From: CADCVT01 sp036389155
GTDB lineage: Bacteria > Actinomycetota > Thermoleophilia > Solirubrobacterales > Solirubrobacteraceae
Length of the DNA stretch: 64,000 nt
Direction of reading: 5' to 3'
Assembly (NCBI GenBank): GCA_036389155.1
Contig: DASVQN010000023.1
Coordinates: 62,001 to 126,000, forward strand
In this document: in pieces, positions 48,357 to 57,500 of the stretch
Layout of the letters: the number at the start of each line of letters is the position of its first letter
Numbering within the stretch: position 1 is the stretch's first letter
Notes under the pieces: generated by a model
The model's input: only the letters and a program-made list of their open reading frames with translations
What the model was told of the DNA's origin: nothing
Database searches by the model: none
Translations under genes and position numbers: made by a program

Positions 48357-51179
48357 TCAGAGCCTCCTCGACATCAGCCGCGCCACCACCCGCTGGTCGC
48401 CGCGCCGCGCGTTCAGCGTCACCCGGTAGTCACCGCGCCGCAGGCCGCGCGCGGGCACGGTCATGCGGTACGTCTGGTCCTGCCGGCGCTCCGCCGCGGC
48501 GAAGCGCTTGATCACGCGGTTGCCGCGCCGGACCACGACCGAGACGAGCGCCGGGCGCGACAGCCGGAACGCGATGCGCAGCGGCGTGCGCGTCCGCCCC
48601 GCGAACACCGGGCGCTGCAGCTTGAACGACCGGACCAGGCCGCATCCCGCCCGCCGGTAGAACGGCGGGCGCAGCGTGAAGCGGCCGTGGGCGCGCCGCA
48701 GGGCGATGCGCCGGTACTCGTGGCCCGGCTTGCCCGGCGTCGGGACCCCGAAGCGCACGAAGTAGTAGCCGTCGCGCAGGCGCCGGCCGTTGAGCAGGCG
48801 CGCGGCGCTCAGCGTCACCGGGCTGCGCACGTTCGTCAGGTGCGCGACCTGCCGTGTCACGACGCGCCGCCGCTGCGAGGTGCGGAAGACGTCGATCGTC
48901 ACCGGCCGGTTCGCGCGGCGGCTGAACGAGAGGCGCAGCCCGTGGCCGCGCGGCCGCGCGGCCACGCGCCGGAAGCCGGCGCTCGCGGCGCACGCGACGG
49001 GCCCGCGGACACCGCCGGGGGGGACGGTCGAGCCTGGAGTGCCCGGCGTGACGCCGCCGCCGAACGCCGCCGTGTTCGGGATCCGCCAGGCGATGGCCTG
49101 CTGGAACTGGGATCGCGTGCCGTCAGGATCGATGTCCGGGTCGCGCGACGGGTCGTTCGCGCGGTGGGTGTCGTTGTAGAAGGCGACCGCGTGGTCGTTG
49201 TCGGCCACCAGCCCTTGGTAGTCGCCGATGAACGCGCCGGAGGGCGACGTCGGCGGGTTGATCGCCGGGTCCCACGCGTCGTGCGACAGCCGCACGTCCT
49301 CGAACGTCGCGCCGAAGTCGGCCGAGCGCGACAGGTACAGGTCGATGAAGTAGTTGCCCTCGTCCTTGAACCCGTCCGGCTCGGTGCTCGGATGGTCCAG
49401 CCGGCGGTCGAAGTAGGTCACGTTGACCTGGCCGTTGGGGGCGACGGCGATCGACTGCTGGAACTGGTCGGCGTTGCCGCCGTCCTGGTTGACGACGACG
49501 GGATCGGTGAAGCTCTGGCCGCCGTCGGTCGACTTGACGAGCATGATGTCGCCCTGCCTCCCGTCGGCGTCCTCGTCGGGCTTGGGGGCCGGTCGGTACT
49601 CCGGGTAGGTGATGTACAGCTCGCTCTTCGGGCCCACCGCCGCGATCGGGATCGACAGGTTGCGGAAGCCCTGGCCGGGATACGTGGTCGGCAGGCCCTC
49701 GAGCGTGGCCACCGGCGTCGGGTTGTGGGTCCACGTCTGACCGCCGTCGGTCGTCCTGGCCACCTCCAGCGTCGACGGGCCGACCGTGCCGGTGGCGTAC
49801 TGCAGCCACGTCGCGTAGAAGGTGTCCGGATCCTGTGGGTCGGCGAGCACGTGCACGCCGATCACCAGCTGCTGGACGTCGGAGATCGGGACCGGCTCGC
49901 CCGGGAAGCTCTGGCCGGCGTCGGTCGAGCGATCGCACGCCACCTGCTGCTTGAGGATGTCGGGCAGCTGCTGGCCCCAGCAGGCGATGATCGTGCCGGT
50001 CTTGCCGTCGTGGTCGGGCCCCGCGTTGTTGACGGCGAAGGTGTTCTTGTCGTCGAGGAAGAGCATCTGGCGCGCGCCGTCCGTGTACGCGTTGATCGGC
50101 ACCCGCGGGCCCCACGTCTTCCCGCCGGCCTCGAGGTCGGCGGCCGACGGCGTCTCCCACTTGTGCAGGGTCATGCCCCAGCCGTTGCCACTCTCGAACG
50201 GCGGCGAGTCGAGGACCATCGCGTACGCGTTGCCCTCGTCGTCGAACTGCATCCAGATGTCCGAGGTGATGTACTCCTCCGCGAAGTCGCCGTCGCCGCG
50301 GTCGTCGAACGCGGTGTCCGGCGGGTCGGCGTCGGGGTCCTTGACGTCCTCCGGCCCGGTGCCGCCCTTGCTCGGGTCGTCCTCCGGATAGCACGTGTTG
50401 TTCGGCCAGGTGTCCGGGCCGGCCTGCGAGGCCGGGCACGTGTCGATCTGGCCCATGTCGTGCCACGTCTTGCCGCCGTCGAACGAGACGTAGGTGCCGA
50501 TCTTGAACTCGTACTCGTCCAGCGAGTCGCGATCGCGGTTGTACATCTTCGAGCCGGCGATCAGGAGGTTCGGGTCGACCGGGCTCTGGGCGAGGTGCGG
50601 CTCGGAGTGCGAGCGGTAGCCGAGGTCCGGGTTGCTGGCCAGCACGTCCGGCACGCCCGTCGGGTCGTCGATGTCGAACGGGAACCGCTTGTGGGAGACG
50701 AGCTTCGCGCTGCCGTGGTAGCCGCTGCCGGTCACGGCGAAGTAGATGACCTGGACCAGGTAGTAGCCGGTGGGATCGACGTCCGGGACGGTGGTCGACT
50801 CCTCGTTGCCCGGGACGCCGCCGGAGGACGCGACGAGCCTGCCGCGCGTGCCCGCGGCGTCGCTCTCGTAGACGTAGAGGTCGAAGTCGCTCGTCGGGAT
50901 CGTGAAGTCGCCGGCGTCGACCTGCATGCCGCCCGCGTGGCTCTGGAAGAACGCGCCCGCGTCGACGTGGAGCAGGGTCGTGTCGCACTGCGCATCGGGC
51001 GTATGGCCGCAGGGCTCGCCGGACGGGCCGTCGTAGTTGGCGTTCGCGCCGACGTTCGGCGGGGTGTCCCACTGGAAGGGCTGCGTGCCCGTCACGGTGC
51101 CGCTGCGGTCGGCCGCGGACGCGGACGCGGGGAGCAGCGCGAGCGCGGTCAGCGCCACGAGGATCGAGAGTGCGCGCAT
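48357..51179 (-). CDS. Large secreted sialidase-fold/BNR-repeat protein
   Basis: 940 aa with signal peptide (SILVALTALALLPASASA). A pre-domain with FDLYVYESDAAGTRG is followed by a beta-propeller carrying Asp-box repeats SFDGGKTW, TTDGGQTW, STDGGQSF and SADFGATF. The C-terminal ~230 residues are two Arg-rich fibronectin-like domains (LRLSFSRRANRPVTIDVFRT; RPALVSVVVRRGNRVIKRF). Catalytic sialidase residues (Arg triad, FRIP) are not obvious, so binding is as likely as hydrolysis. GGGAGG precedes ATG 51179. Confidence 0.78.
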   Translation of the reverse strand: MRALSILVALTALALLPASASAADRSGTVTGTQPFQWDTPPNVGANANYDGPSGEPCGHTPDAQCDTTLLHVDAGAFFQSHAGGMQVDAGDFTIPTSDFDLYVYESDAAGTRGRLVASSGGVPGNEESTTVPDVDPTGYYLVQVIYFAVTGSGYHGSAKLVSHKRFPFDIDDPTGVPDVLASNPDLGYRSHSEPHLAQSPVDPNLLIAGSKMYNRDRDSLDEYEFKIGTYVSFDGGKTWHDMGQIDTCPASQAGPDTWPNNTCYPEDDPSKGGTGPEDVKDPDADPPDTAFDDRGDGDFAEEYITSDIWMQFDDEGNAYAMVLDSPPFESGNGWGMTLHKWETPSAADLEAGGKTWGPRVPINAYTDGARQMLFLDDKNTFAVNNAGPDHDGKTGTIIACWGQQLPDILKQQVACDRSTDAGQSFPGEPVPISDVQQLVIGVHVLADPQDPDTFYATWLQYATGTVGPSTLEVARTTDGGQTWTHNPTPVATLEGLPTTYPGQGFRNLSIPIAAVGPKSELYITYPEYRPAPKPDEDADGRQGDIMLVKSTDGGQSFTDPVVVNQDGGNADQFQQSIAVAPNGQVNVTYFDRRLDHPSTEPDGFKDEGNYFIDLYLSRSADFGATFEDVRLSHDAWDPAINPPTSPSGAFIGDYQGLVADNDHAVAFYNDTHRANDPSRDPDIDPDGTRSQFQQAIAWRIPNTAAFGGGVTPGTPGSTVPPGGVRGPVACAASAGFRRVAARPRGHGLRLSFSRRANRPVTIDVFRTSQRRRVVTRQVAHLTNVRSPVTLSAARLLNGRRLRDGYYFVRFGVPTPGKPGHEYRRIALRRAHGRFTLRPPFYRRAGCGLVRSFKLQRPVFAGRTRTPLRIAFRLSRPALVSVVVRRGNRVIKRFAAAERRQDQTYRMTVPARGLRRGDYRVTLNARRGDQRVVARLMSRRL

Positions 51180-51267
51180 CGCCGAGGGCCTCCCTGAGAA
51201 GCGGTGTTCGGTGCCGATGACAGCCGTACTCGGGAACTCTGCTCCTCTTTCCGGCGACGTGCGTCAG

Positions 51268-51834
51268 TTACCCGCCGCGCCCCTCCTCCTCCTCGCCCGG
51301 CTCGCCGCCCTCGCCCTCGCCGCCCTCGCCCTCGGCGCCCTCCGTCTCGGTCTTCTTGACGGTCCCGATCGCGACCTCGGAGATCCGCCAGCCGTCGCCC
51401 TGCTTCTCGAGCGGCCAGGTCGTGATCAGCCGCCCCGAGTGGACGCGCACCGTCGCCGTTCGGCCGCCCGGCGCGATCGCGACATCGCGCGCGTCGCCGC
51501 CGAGGTCGTCGAAGCGGCCGGCGTGCTGGAGGAACCGGCGCAGCGTCGCCACGAGGTGCTCGCACTCCTGCGAGCCGGTCACGACGTCGACCGCGCTCTG
51601 CCTGTCCGGGCGCAGGAGGACGAGGAGCTGCGGGAGCCCCTGCTGCGCCCGGTGCGACAGCTGCCGGCACGCGACGTCGTCCTTGCCGTCGTGCACGCCG
51701 GAGAGGAACCGGTCGACCGTCTGCCGCGCCCGCTCCTGCTCGGTCGGCGGCTTGTCGCTGCCGCAGCCGGCGCCGAGCGCGGCGGCAGCGAGCGACACGG
51801 CGGCGACGCGAGCGGACGCGCGCAAGGCGGTCAT
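51268..51834 (-). CDS. Lipoprotein, 188 aa
   Basis: Signal peptide with lipobox LGAGC (Cys about residue 24). The mature part starts with an acidic helix (EQERARQTVDRFLSGVHDGK) and a Cys-containing NTF2-like pattern (DDVACRQLSHRAQQG, SQECEHLVATL), ending in VHSGRLITTWPLEKQGDGWR, as in small lipoproteins of the mycobacterial kind. The tail is a Glu/Gly run. TAGGGT lies nine bases upstream of ATG 51834. Unknown role. Confidence 0.78.
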   Translation of the reverse strand: MTALRASARVAAVSLAAAALGAGCGSDKPPTEQERARQTVDRFLSGVHDGKDDVACRQLSHRAQQGLPQLLVLLRPDRQSAVDVVTGSQECEHLVATLRRFLQHAGRFDDLGGDARDVAIAPGGRTATVRVHSGRLITTWPLEKQGDGWRISEVAIGTVKKTETEGAEGEGGEGEGGEPGEEEEGRGG

Positions 51835-51865
51835 CGGGGCAGAACCCTACGCCGCCGGACGGCGC

Positions 51866-53458
51866 TCAGGCGTCGATCAGCACGCCCGGGTTGAGGATCC
51901 CCTGCGGGTCGACCGCCGCCTTCGCGCCGCGCAGCGCCGCGGCGAACGGGTCCGGGCGCTGGCGGTCGTACCACGGGCGGTGGTCGCGGCCGACCGCGTG
52001 GTGGTGGGTGATCGTGCCGCCCGCCGCGACGACCGCGTCGGACGCCGCGGCCTTGATCGCCGCCCACTGCGCGACCTCCTCGCCGCGCTCGGCCGGCGCG
52101 ATGACCGTGTAGTACGGCGCGGGGCCGTCCGGATAGACGTGGGTGAAGCGGCAGGAGACGTGCGCGCGCTCGCCCGCGGCGTCGCGGGCGGCGGCGAGCA
52201 CCTGCTCGTGGAAGGCCGGGAAGCGCTCCCACGTGATCGCCGTCTCGAACGTGTCGCTCATGACGCCGACGGCGACGAACGTGTCGCGGAAGTACGGCGC
52301 GCGCAGGAACGCGGTGCGCCACGAGCCGACCGCTCCTCCGCCGCCGCGTTCCTCGGCGTCGCCGCCGTGGGCGCCGACGATCGCGAGGGCGCGCTCCATC
52401 CCCGCGTCGATGGGGGACGCGCGGTGGGAGGGCTCGCCGCCGGCGTCCGCGTCGTCGGCCCCCTCGAACCCGAGCACGAGCATCGCGCTCGACCCGTCTC
52501 CGGTCCCCGTGTAGCGGGCCTCGAGGGGGTCGATGAGGCGGCAGTTGCTCGGATGCAGGCCCGACTGGCTCAGCTCGCGGACCGCCGCCGCGCCCTGGTC
52601 GAAGGTCGCGAACGCGACGCCCGCCGATCGTCGCTCGGTCGGGCGCGGGCGCACGCGCACCCACGCCTCGGTGATCACCCCGAGGATCCCCTCGCTGCCG
52701 AGCAGCAACCGGTCCGGGGAAGGCCCGGCGCCGGAGCCCGGCAGCCGCCGCGACTCCCACGCGCCCGCCGGCGTCACGGCGCGGATCGACTCGACGAGGT
52801 CGTCGATGTGCGTCTCGACCGTCGCGAAGTGGCCGCCCGCGCGCGTCGCGACCCAGCCGCCGAGGGTGGAGAACTCGAACGACTGCGGGAAGTGGCGCAG
52901 CGTCATGCCGTGCTCCGCGAGCTGCGCCTCGAGCGCGGGGCCGAGCGCGCCCGCCTGGATCCGCGCGGCCCGCGAGACGTCGTCGACCTCGAGCACGCGG
53001 TCGAGCAGGCCGAGGTCGACCGAGACCGCCGGGCCGTCGACCATCGGCGTGACGCCGCCGACGACGCTCGTCCCGCCGCCGTACGGGATCACCGCGACGC
53101 CCTGGCCGGCCGCCCACTCGAGCACCGCCTCCACCCCGCGCTCGTCCGGCGGCCGCGCGACGACGTCCGGCGCGTGGTCGAAGCGCCCGCGGAAGCCGCG
53201 CACCACGTCGCTGTAGGACTTCCCCCACGCGTGCGCCGCGCGCGCGTGCGCGGAGACGTCGGCGAACGGGCAGCCGCCGACGCGCGGCTCGGGCAGCGAC
53301 ACGGCCTCGAGCGGCACGGGCGCCTCGACCTCGGTCGACCCGAACCCGAAGACCTCGACGATCCCCGCCGCCGCGGCGCGCAGCTCGTCAGGCGAGGGCT
53401 GCTCGTCGGCGAAGCCCCAGCCCCAGTGCTTGCGGGGACGCGAAGTGGTCGCGGTCAT
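51866..53458 (-). CDS. FAD-binding oxidoreductase, alkyl-DHAP synthase-like
   Basis: 530 aa VAO/PCMH-fold flavoprotein. The FAD segment holds AVIPYGGGTSVVGGVTP and GSEGILGVITEAWVRV. The N-terminal HWGWGFADEQP and the C-terminal ITHHHAVGRDHRPWY (HHH motif) match alkyldihydroxyacetonephosphate synthases. Members with this pattern in Actinobacteria are usually annotated FAD-binding oxidase; an ether-lipid role is possible but unproven. Divergent from the Nudix gene with only 21 bp between starts. Confidence 0.86.
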   Translation of the reverse strand: MTATTSRPRKHWGWGFADEQPSPDELRAAAAGIVEVFGFGSTEVEAPVPLEAVSLPEPRVGGCPFADVSAHARAAHAWGKSYSDVVRGFRGRFDHAPDVVARPPDERGVEAVLEWAAGQGVAVIPYGGGTSVVGGVTPMVDGPAVSVDLGLLDRVLEVDDVSRAARIQAGALGPALEAQLAEHGMTLRHFPQSFEFSTLGGWVATRAGGHFATVETHIDDLVESIRAVTPAGAWESRRLPGSGAGPSPDRLLLGSEGILGVITEAWVRVRPRPTERRSAGVAFATFDQGAAAVRELSQSGLHPSNCRLIDPLEARYTGTGDGSSAMLVLGFEGADDADAGGEPSHRASPIDAGMERALAIVGAHGGDAEERGGGGAVGSWRTAFLRAPYFRDTFVAVGVMSDTFETAITWERFPAFHEQVLAAARDAAGERAHVSCRFTHVYPDGPAPYYTVIAPAERGEEVAQWAAIKAAASDAVVAAGGTITHHHAVGRDHRPWYDRQRPDPFAAALRGAKAAVDPQGILNPGVLIDA

Positions 53459-53479
53459 GCGCCGTACCTTGTCACGTCG

Positions 53480-54127
53480 ATGCGCGACCAGCCCGCCCTC
53501 CTCGCCCGCGGCCCGTGGCCGCTGGACCGCATCCGGTGCGTCTGGCAGGACGACCACTTCGAGCCCGGCGACGCGAGCAGCGCGGCGGCCGACGACGCCA
53601 TCACGGCGCTGCGCGACCGCGGCTCGCCGAGCCACGACGGGCTCGCGGCACGGCTCGTCCGCTACGCGCAGACGCCCGACGGCCTCGAGCTCGAGCTGCA
53701 GCCGCTGCGCTGGGCGCTGCGCCTCGTCCCGGGCGACGCGAGCGGCTCGGTGTCGAGCCTGTGCGTGATCCGCGACAGCGAGGGACGCTGGCTCGCCGGC
53801 CGCCGCGCCGCCTGGCTCTCGTCGTGGGCCGGCCGCTGGGCGCTCGGCGCCGGCGGCGCCGTCGACGTGGGCGAGTGCCCGGCCGACACGCTGCTGCGCG
53901 AGCTCGAGGAGGAGTGGTCGGTCAGCGCCGAGCGAGCGCAGGGCGAGGCGCTCGTCCGCCTCCCGCAGGGCATGTTCATGTTCGTCGGCCAGGCGTGGCT
54001 GGCGCCCGGCGCCGAGGTCACGCCCGACCACGAGCACGACGAGCACGCGTGGTGGCCGCCCGACCCCGCCGACTGGCCCGCCGAGGCCGACGAGCCGCTG
54101 CGGCGCATGGCGACGCTGCTCGCGTGA
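53480..54127 (+). CDS. Nudix hydrolase with a deviating box
   Basis: 215 aa. The Nudix box reads GGAVDVGECPADTLLRELEE followed by EWSV, so the Gly of the consensus EExGU is Ser while the metal-binding Glu residues of REL-EEE remain. The N-terminal half is an extra alpha/beta region (LDRIRCVWQDDHFEPGDASS), and RWALRLVPGDASGSVSSLCV precedes the Nudix fold. TACCTT lies nine bases upstream of ATG 53480. Substrate unknown. Stop and next start overlap (GTGA). Confidence 0.8.
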   Translation: MRDQPALLARGPWPLDRIRCVWQDDHFEPGDASSAAADDAITALRDRGSPSHDGLAARLVRYAQTPDGLELELQPLRWALRLVPGDASGSVSSLCVIRDSEGRWLAGRRAAWLSSWAGRWALGAGGAVDVGECPADTLLRELEEEWSVSAERAQGEALVRLPQGMFMFVGQAWLAPGAEVTPDHEHDEHAWWPPDPADWPAEADEPLRRMATLLA

Positions 54128-54423
54128 CCGCGTTCCGCGCGCTCAAGTACGCCTCGTTCACGCACTCCGCGGTCTACACCGCGCTGCTCGTCGCCGCGAT
54201 CACCGGCTCCGAGACGCTCGCGCTCGGATGGATCCACGGCTTCGGGTGGATCGTCATGAGCATCGCCTGCCTGATCGCCGTCCGCCTGCGGATCATCCCA
54301 CTGCGCGTCGCCGCGGCCGTCGTGATCCTCGGCGGCGTCGGGCCGTTCTTCGGGAGCATCGCGTTCGTGCTCGAGGAGCGCCGGCGGCGCGCCGAGGCCC
54401 CGGCCCGCCGGACATACCGATGA
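54124..54423 (+). CDS. DUF3817 membrane protein
   Basis: 99 aa from GTG 54124, coupled to the Nudix gene. Three hydrophobic helices: YTALLVAAITGSETLALGWI, WIVMSIACLIAVRLRI and AAVVILGGVGPFFGSIAFVL. Its FRALKYASFTHSAVYT start and GPFFGSIAFVLE ending are the DUF3817 pattern found throughout Actinobacteria. No established function. The next 165 bp to the dehydrogenase gene hold no clear gene or named riboswitch. Confidence 0.8.
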   Translation: MTAFRALKYASFTHSAVYTALLVAAITGSETLALGWIHGFGWIVMSIACLIAVRLRIIPLRVAAAVVILGGVGPFFGSIAFVLEERRRRAEAPARRTYR

Positions 54424-54588
54424 AGGTGTCCCCGGCGCCGGTCGCATCCGCCTTGTCGGCGAGGGCCGCAAGACCCACGGACACGAAGTACCAGAAGCAA
54501 AGTGTCTGCGGGGAAACCTTTCGGGCCGCCGGCGGGCGGGAACGTGCGCCCGCGGCGCGCGTCCTCGATAGGCTGGGCGGCCAGACGA

Positions 54589-57500
54589 ATGGCGGTCAAC
54601 ACGACCATCCAAGTGACGCTCCCCGCCATGGGCGAGTCGGTGACCGAGGGAACGGTCCTCGAGTGGCACAAGCAGGAGGGCGACCAGGTCGAGGCGGACG
54701 AGACGCTCGTCGAGATCTCGACGGACAAGGTCGACGCCGAGGTCCCCGCTCCGGCGAGCGGCACCGTCGTGAAGATCCACGCCGCCGAGGGCGACACCGT
54801 CGAGGTCGGCGCGGTGCTGGCGGAGATAGCGAGCGGGAACGGGGCGAGCGGGGCGAGCGCTCCTGCGGCCGAGGCCGAGCCCGCAGAGGACGCTCCGGAG
54901 GTTGCCGAGGCGGAGGCCCCGAGCGGCAACGGCTCGGGCCAGATCGTCGACATCACGACGCCCGCGGGCGGCGAGTCGGTCACCGAGGGGACGATCCTCG
55001 AGTGGGCCAAGGCCGTCGGCGACACCGTCGAGGACGGCGAGACCGTCGTCGAGATCTCCACCGACAAGGTCGACATGGAGCTTCCGGCGCCCGCCGCGGG
55101 CACGCTGACCGAGATCCTCGCCGAGGAGGGCGAGACGGTCACGGTCGGGCAGGTCATCGCGCGGATGCAGGTCGGCGCCGCACGGGCTCCGAAGACCGCG
55201 CCGGCCGAGGAGCCGAGCGGGAACGGCGCGAGCGTCGCTGCTCCGGCCGTTCCCGACGACGCGCGCATTTCTCCGGTGGCGCGCAGGGTCGCCGAGGCCG
55301 AGGGCGTCGACGTCGAGAAGGTGCAGGGGTCGGGTCCCGGCGGGCGGATCACCAAGGAGGACGTCCTCGCGGCGGCGAGCAACGGCGGCGGCGCGGCGAC
55401 CGCGCCGGCTCCGGCTCCGGCGGCTGCGGCCGAGGGCAGCGCCCAGCTCATCAAGGGCGGCGCGGCGATGCTCGCGCGCTACATGGACGAGAGCCGTCAG
55501 ATCCCGACGGCGACCTCCTTCCGCACCATCACCGTCACGACGATGGACGGCCGACGCAAGGAGCTGAAGGCCGCCGGCCAGAAGGTCTCCTTCACCCACC
55601 TGATCGCCTACGCGATCGCCCTGGCCGTCCAGCAGGACATGCCGGTCATGGCCCACCACTTCGAGGAGCGCGACGGCAAGCCGTACCGCGTCGACGACGG
55701 CGCCGTGAACCTCGGCATCGCGGTCGACGTCGAGAAGAAGGACGGCACCCGCACGCTGATGGTCCCGGTCATCCGGGACGCCGGCCGCCTGAGCTTCACC
55801 GACTTCAAGGCCGCGTTCGACGCGCTCATCGCCAAGGCGCGCGACAACAAGCTCACCGCCGACGACCTCGCCGGCGCCAACGTCTCGCTCACGAACCCCG
55901 GCGGCATCGGGACGATCGCCTCTGTCCCGCGGCTCATGACCGGCCAGGGCACGATCGTCGCGACGGGCTCGATCGCCTACCCCGTCGGCCTCGGGAACAT
56001 CGGCGGCGTCATCGGCGCCGAGAAGGTCATGACGATGACCTCGACCTACGACCACCGCGTCATCCAGGGCGCGGAGTCCGGGCAGTTCCTGCAGAGGGTC
56101 GAGGGCTACCTCCAGGGCGAGAACGGCTTCTACGAGGGCGTCTTCGCGTCGCTCGGGGCCGAGCTCGGCGCGCCGCCGTCGCCGCCCGCGCCCGCCGCGG
56201 CCGCCGCGGTCCAGACGCCGGAGGCGCCCCGCGCCGAGGCGGGCGCGGTCGACGAGGACCTCCTCCAGGCCGTGCAGGCCGCCACCTCGCTCGTCAAGGC
56301 CCACCGCACCCACGGCCACCTCGCCGCCAAGCTCGACCCGCTCGGCGCCGAGCCCGAGGGCGACCCCGCGCTCGACCCCGACCACGTGATGCTCACGCCC
56401 GAGCTGATGGCGCGGATCCCGTCGAAGATCCTGCGCGTCTACGTGCCGGGCGCGACGCTCGCCGACGCCCTCCCGCACCTGCGCGAGACCTACTGCGGCA
56501 CGATCGCGTACGAGATCGAGCACATCTCCTCGCACCGCCAGCGCGTCTGGCTGCGCGAGAAGATCGAGTCCGGCGAGTACCGCAAGCCGCTCACCACGGA
56601 CGAGCAGCAGTGGCTCCTGGGGCGGCTGATCAAGGTCGACGCCTTCGAGCGCTTCCTGCACAAGGCCTACCTCGGGCAGAAGCAGTTCTCGGTCGAGGGC
56701 CTCGACATGACGGTCCCGATGCTCGACGAGCTGATCCAGCTCTCGGCGGCGCACGGGGCGCGGGAAGTGGTCATGGGGATGGCCCACCGCGGGCGGCTGA
56801 ACGTCCTGGCCCACAACCTCGGCCGGCCGTACGACACCATCTTCGCCGAGTTCGAGGGCGCCTCGACGCTCGAGGCGGTCACGACGATCCCGCAGGGCGG
56901 CACGGGCGACGTGAAGTACCACCACGGCGCCCAGGGCTCCTACACGTTGCGCAGCGGCGAGTCGATCCTCGTGAACCTCGAGTCCAACCCGTCGCACCTG
57001 GAGTTCGTCGACCCCGTCGTCGTCGGCGCCACCCGCGCCGCGCAGACCACGCGGCAGGGCCCGCACGCCCACCAGGACCCGGCCGCCGCCGTGCCGATCC
57101 TGCTCCACGGCGACGCGGCGTTCCCCGGCCAGGGCGTCGTGGCCGAGACGCTGAACCTCCAGGCGCTCGACGGCTACCAGGTCGGCGGCACGATCCACCT
57201 GATCACCAACAACCAGGTCGGCTTCACGACCGAGCCCGACGACTCGCGCTCGACGCGGTGGGCCTCCGACCTGGCGAAGGGCTTCGACGTCCCGATCATC
57301 CACGTCAACGCCGACGACCCGGCCGCGTGCATCTCCGCGGTGCGCCTGGCCTTCGCGTTCCGCCAGGAGTTCGGCCACGACGTCGTCATCGACCTGATCG
57401 GCTACCGCCGCTTCGGCCACAACGAGGCCGACGAGCCCGCGTACACCCAGCCCGAGATGTACGCCAAGATCAAGAAGCACCCGCGCGTGGCCGACCGCTT

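Noticed and set aside
54424..54588. Possible riboswitch upstream of the dehydrogenase gene
   Set aside because: I could not match it to a known class, and no long helix with conserved core is visible.
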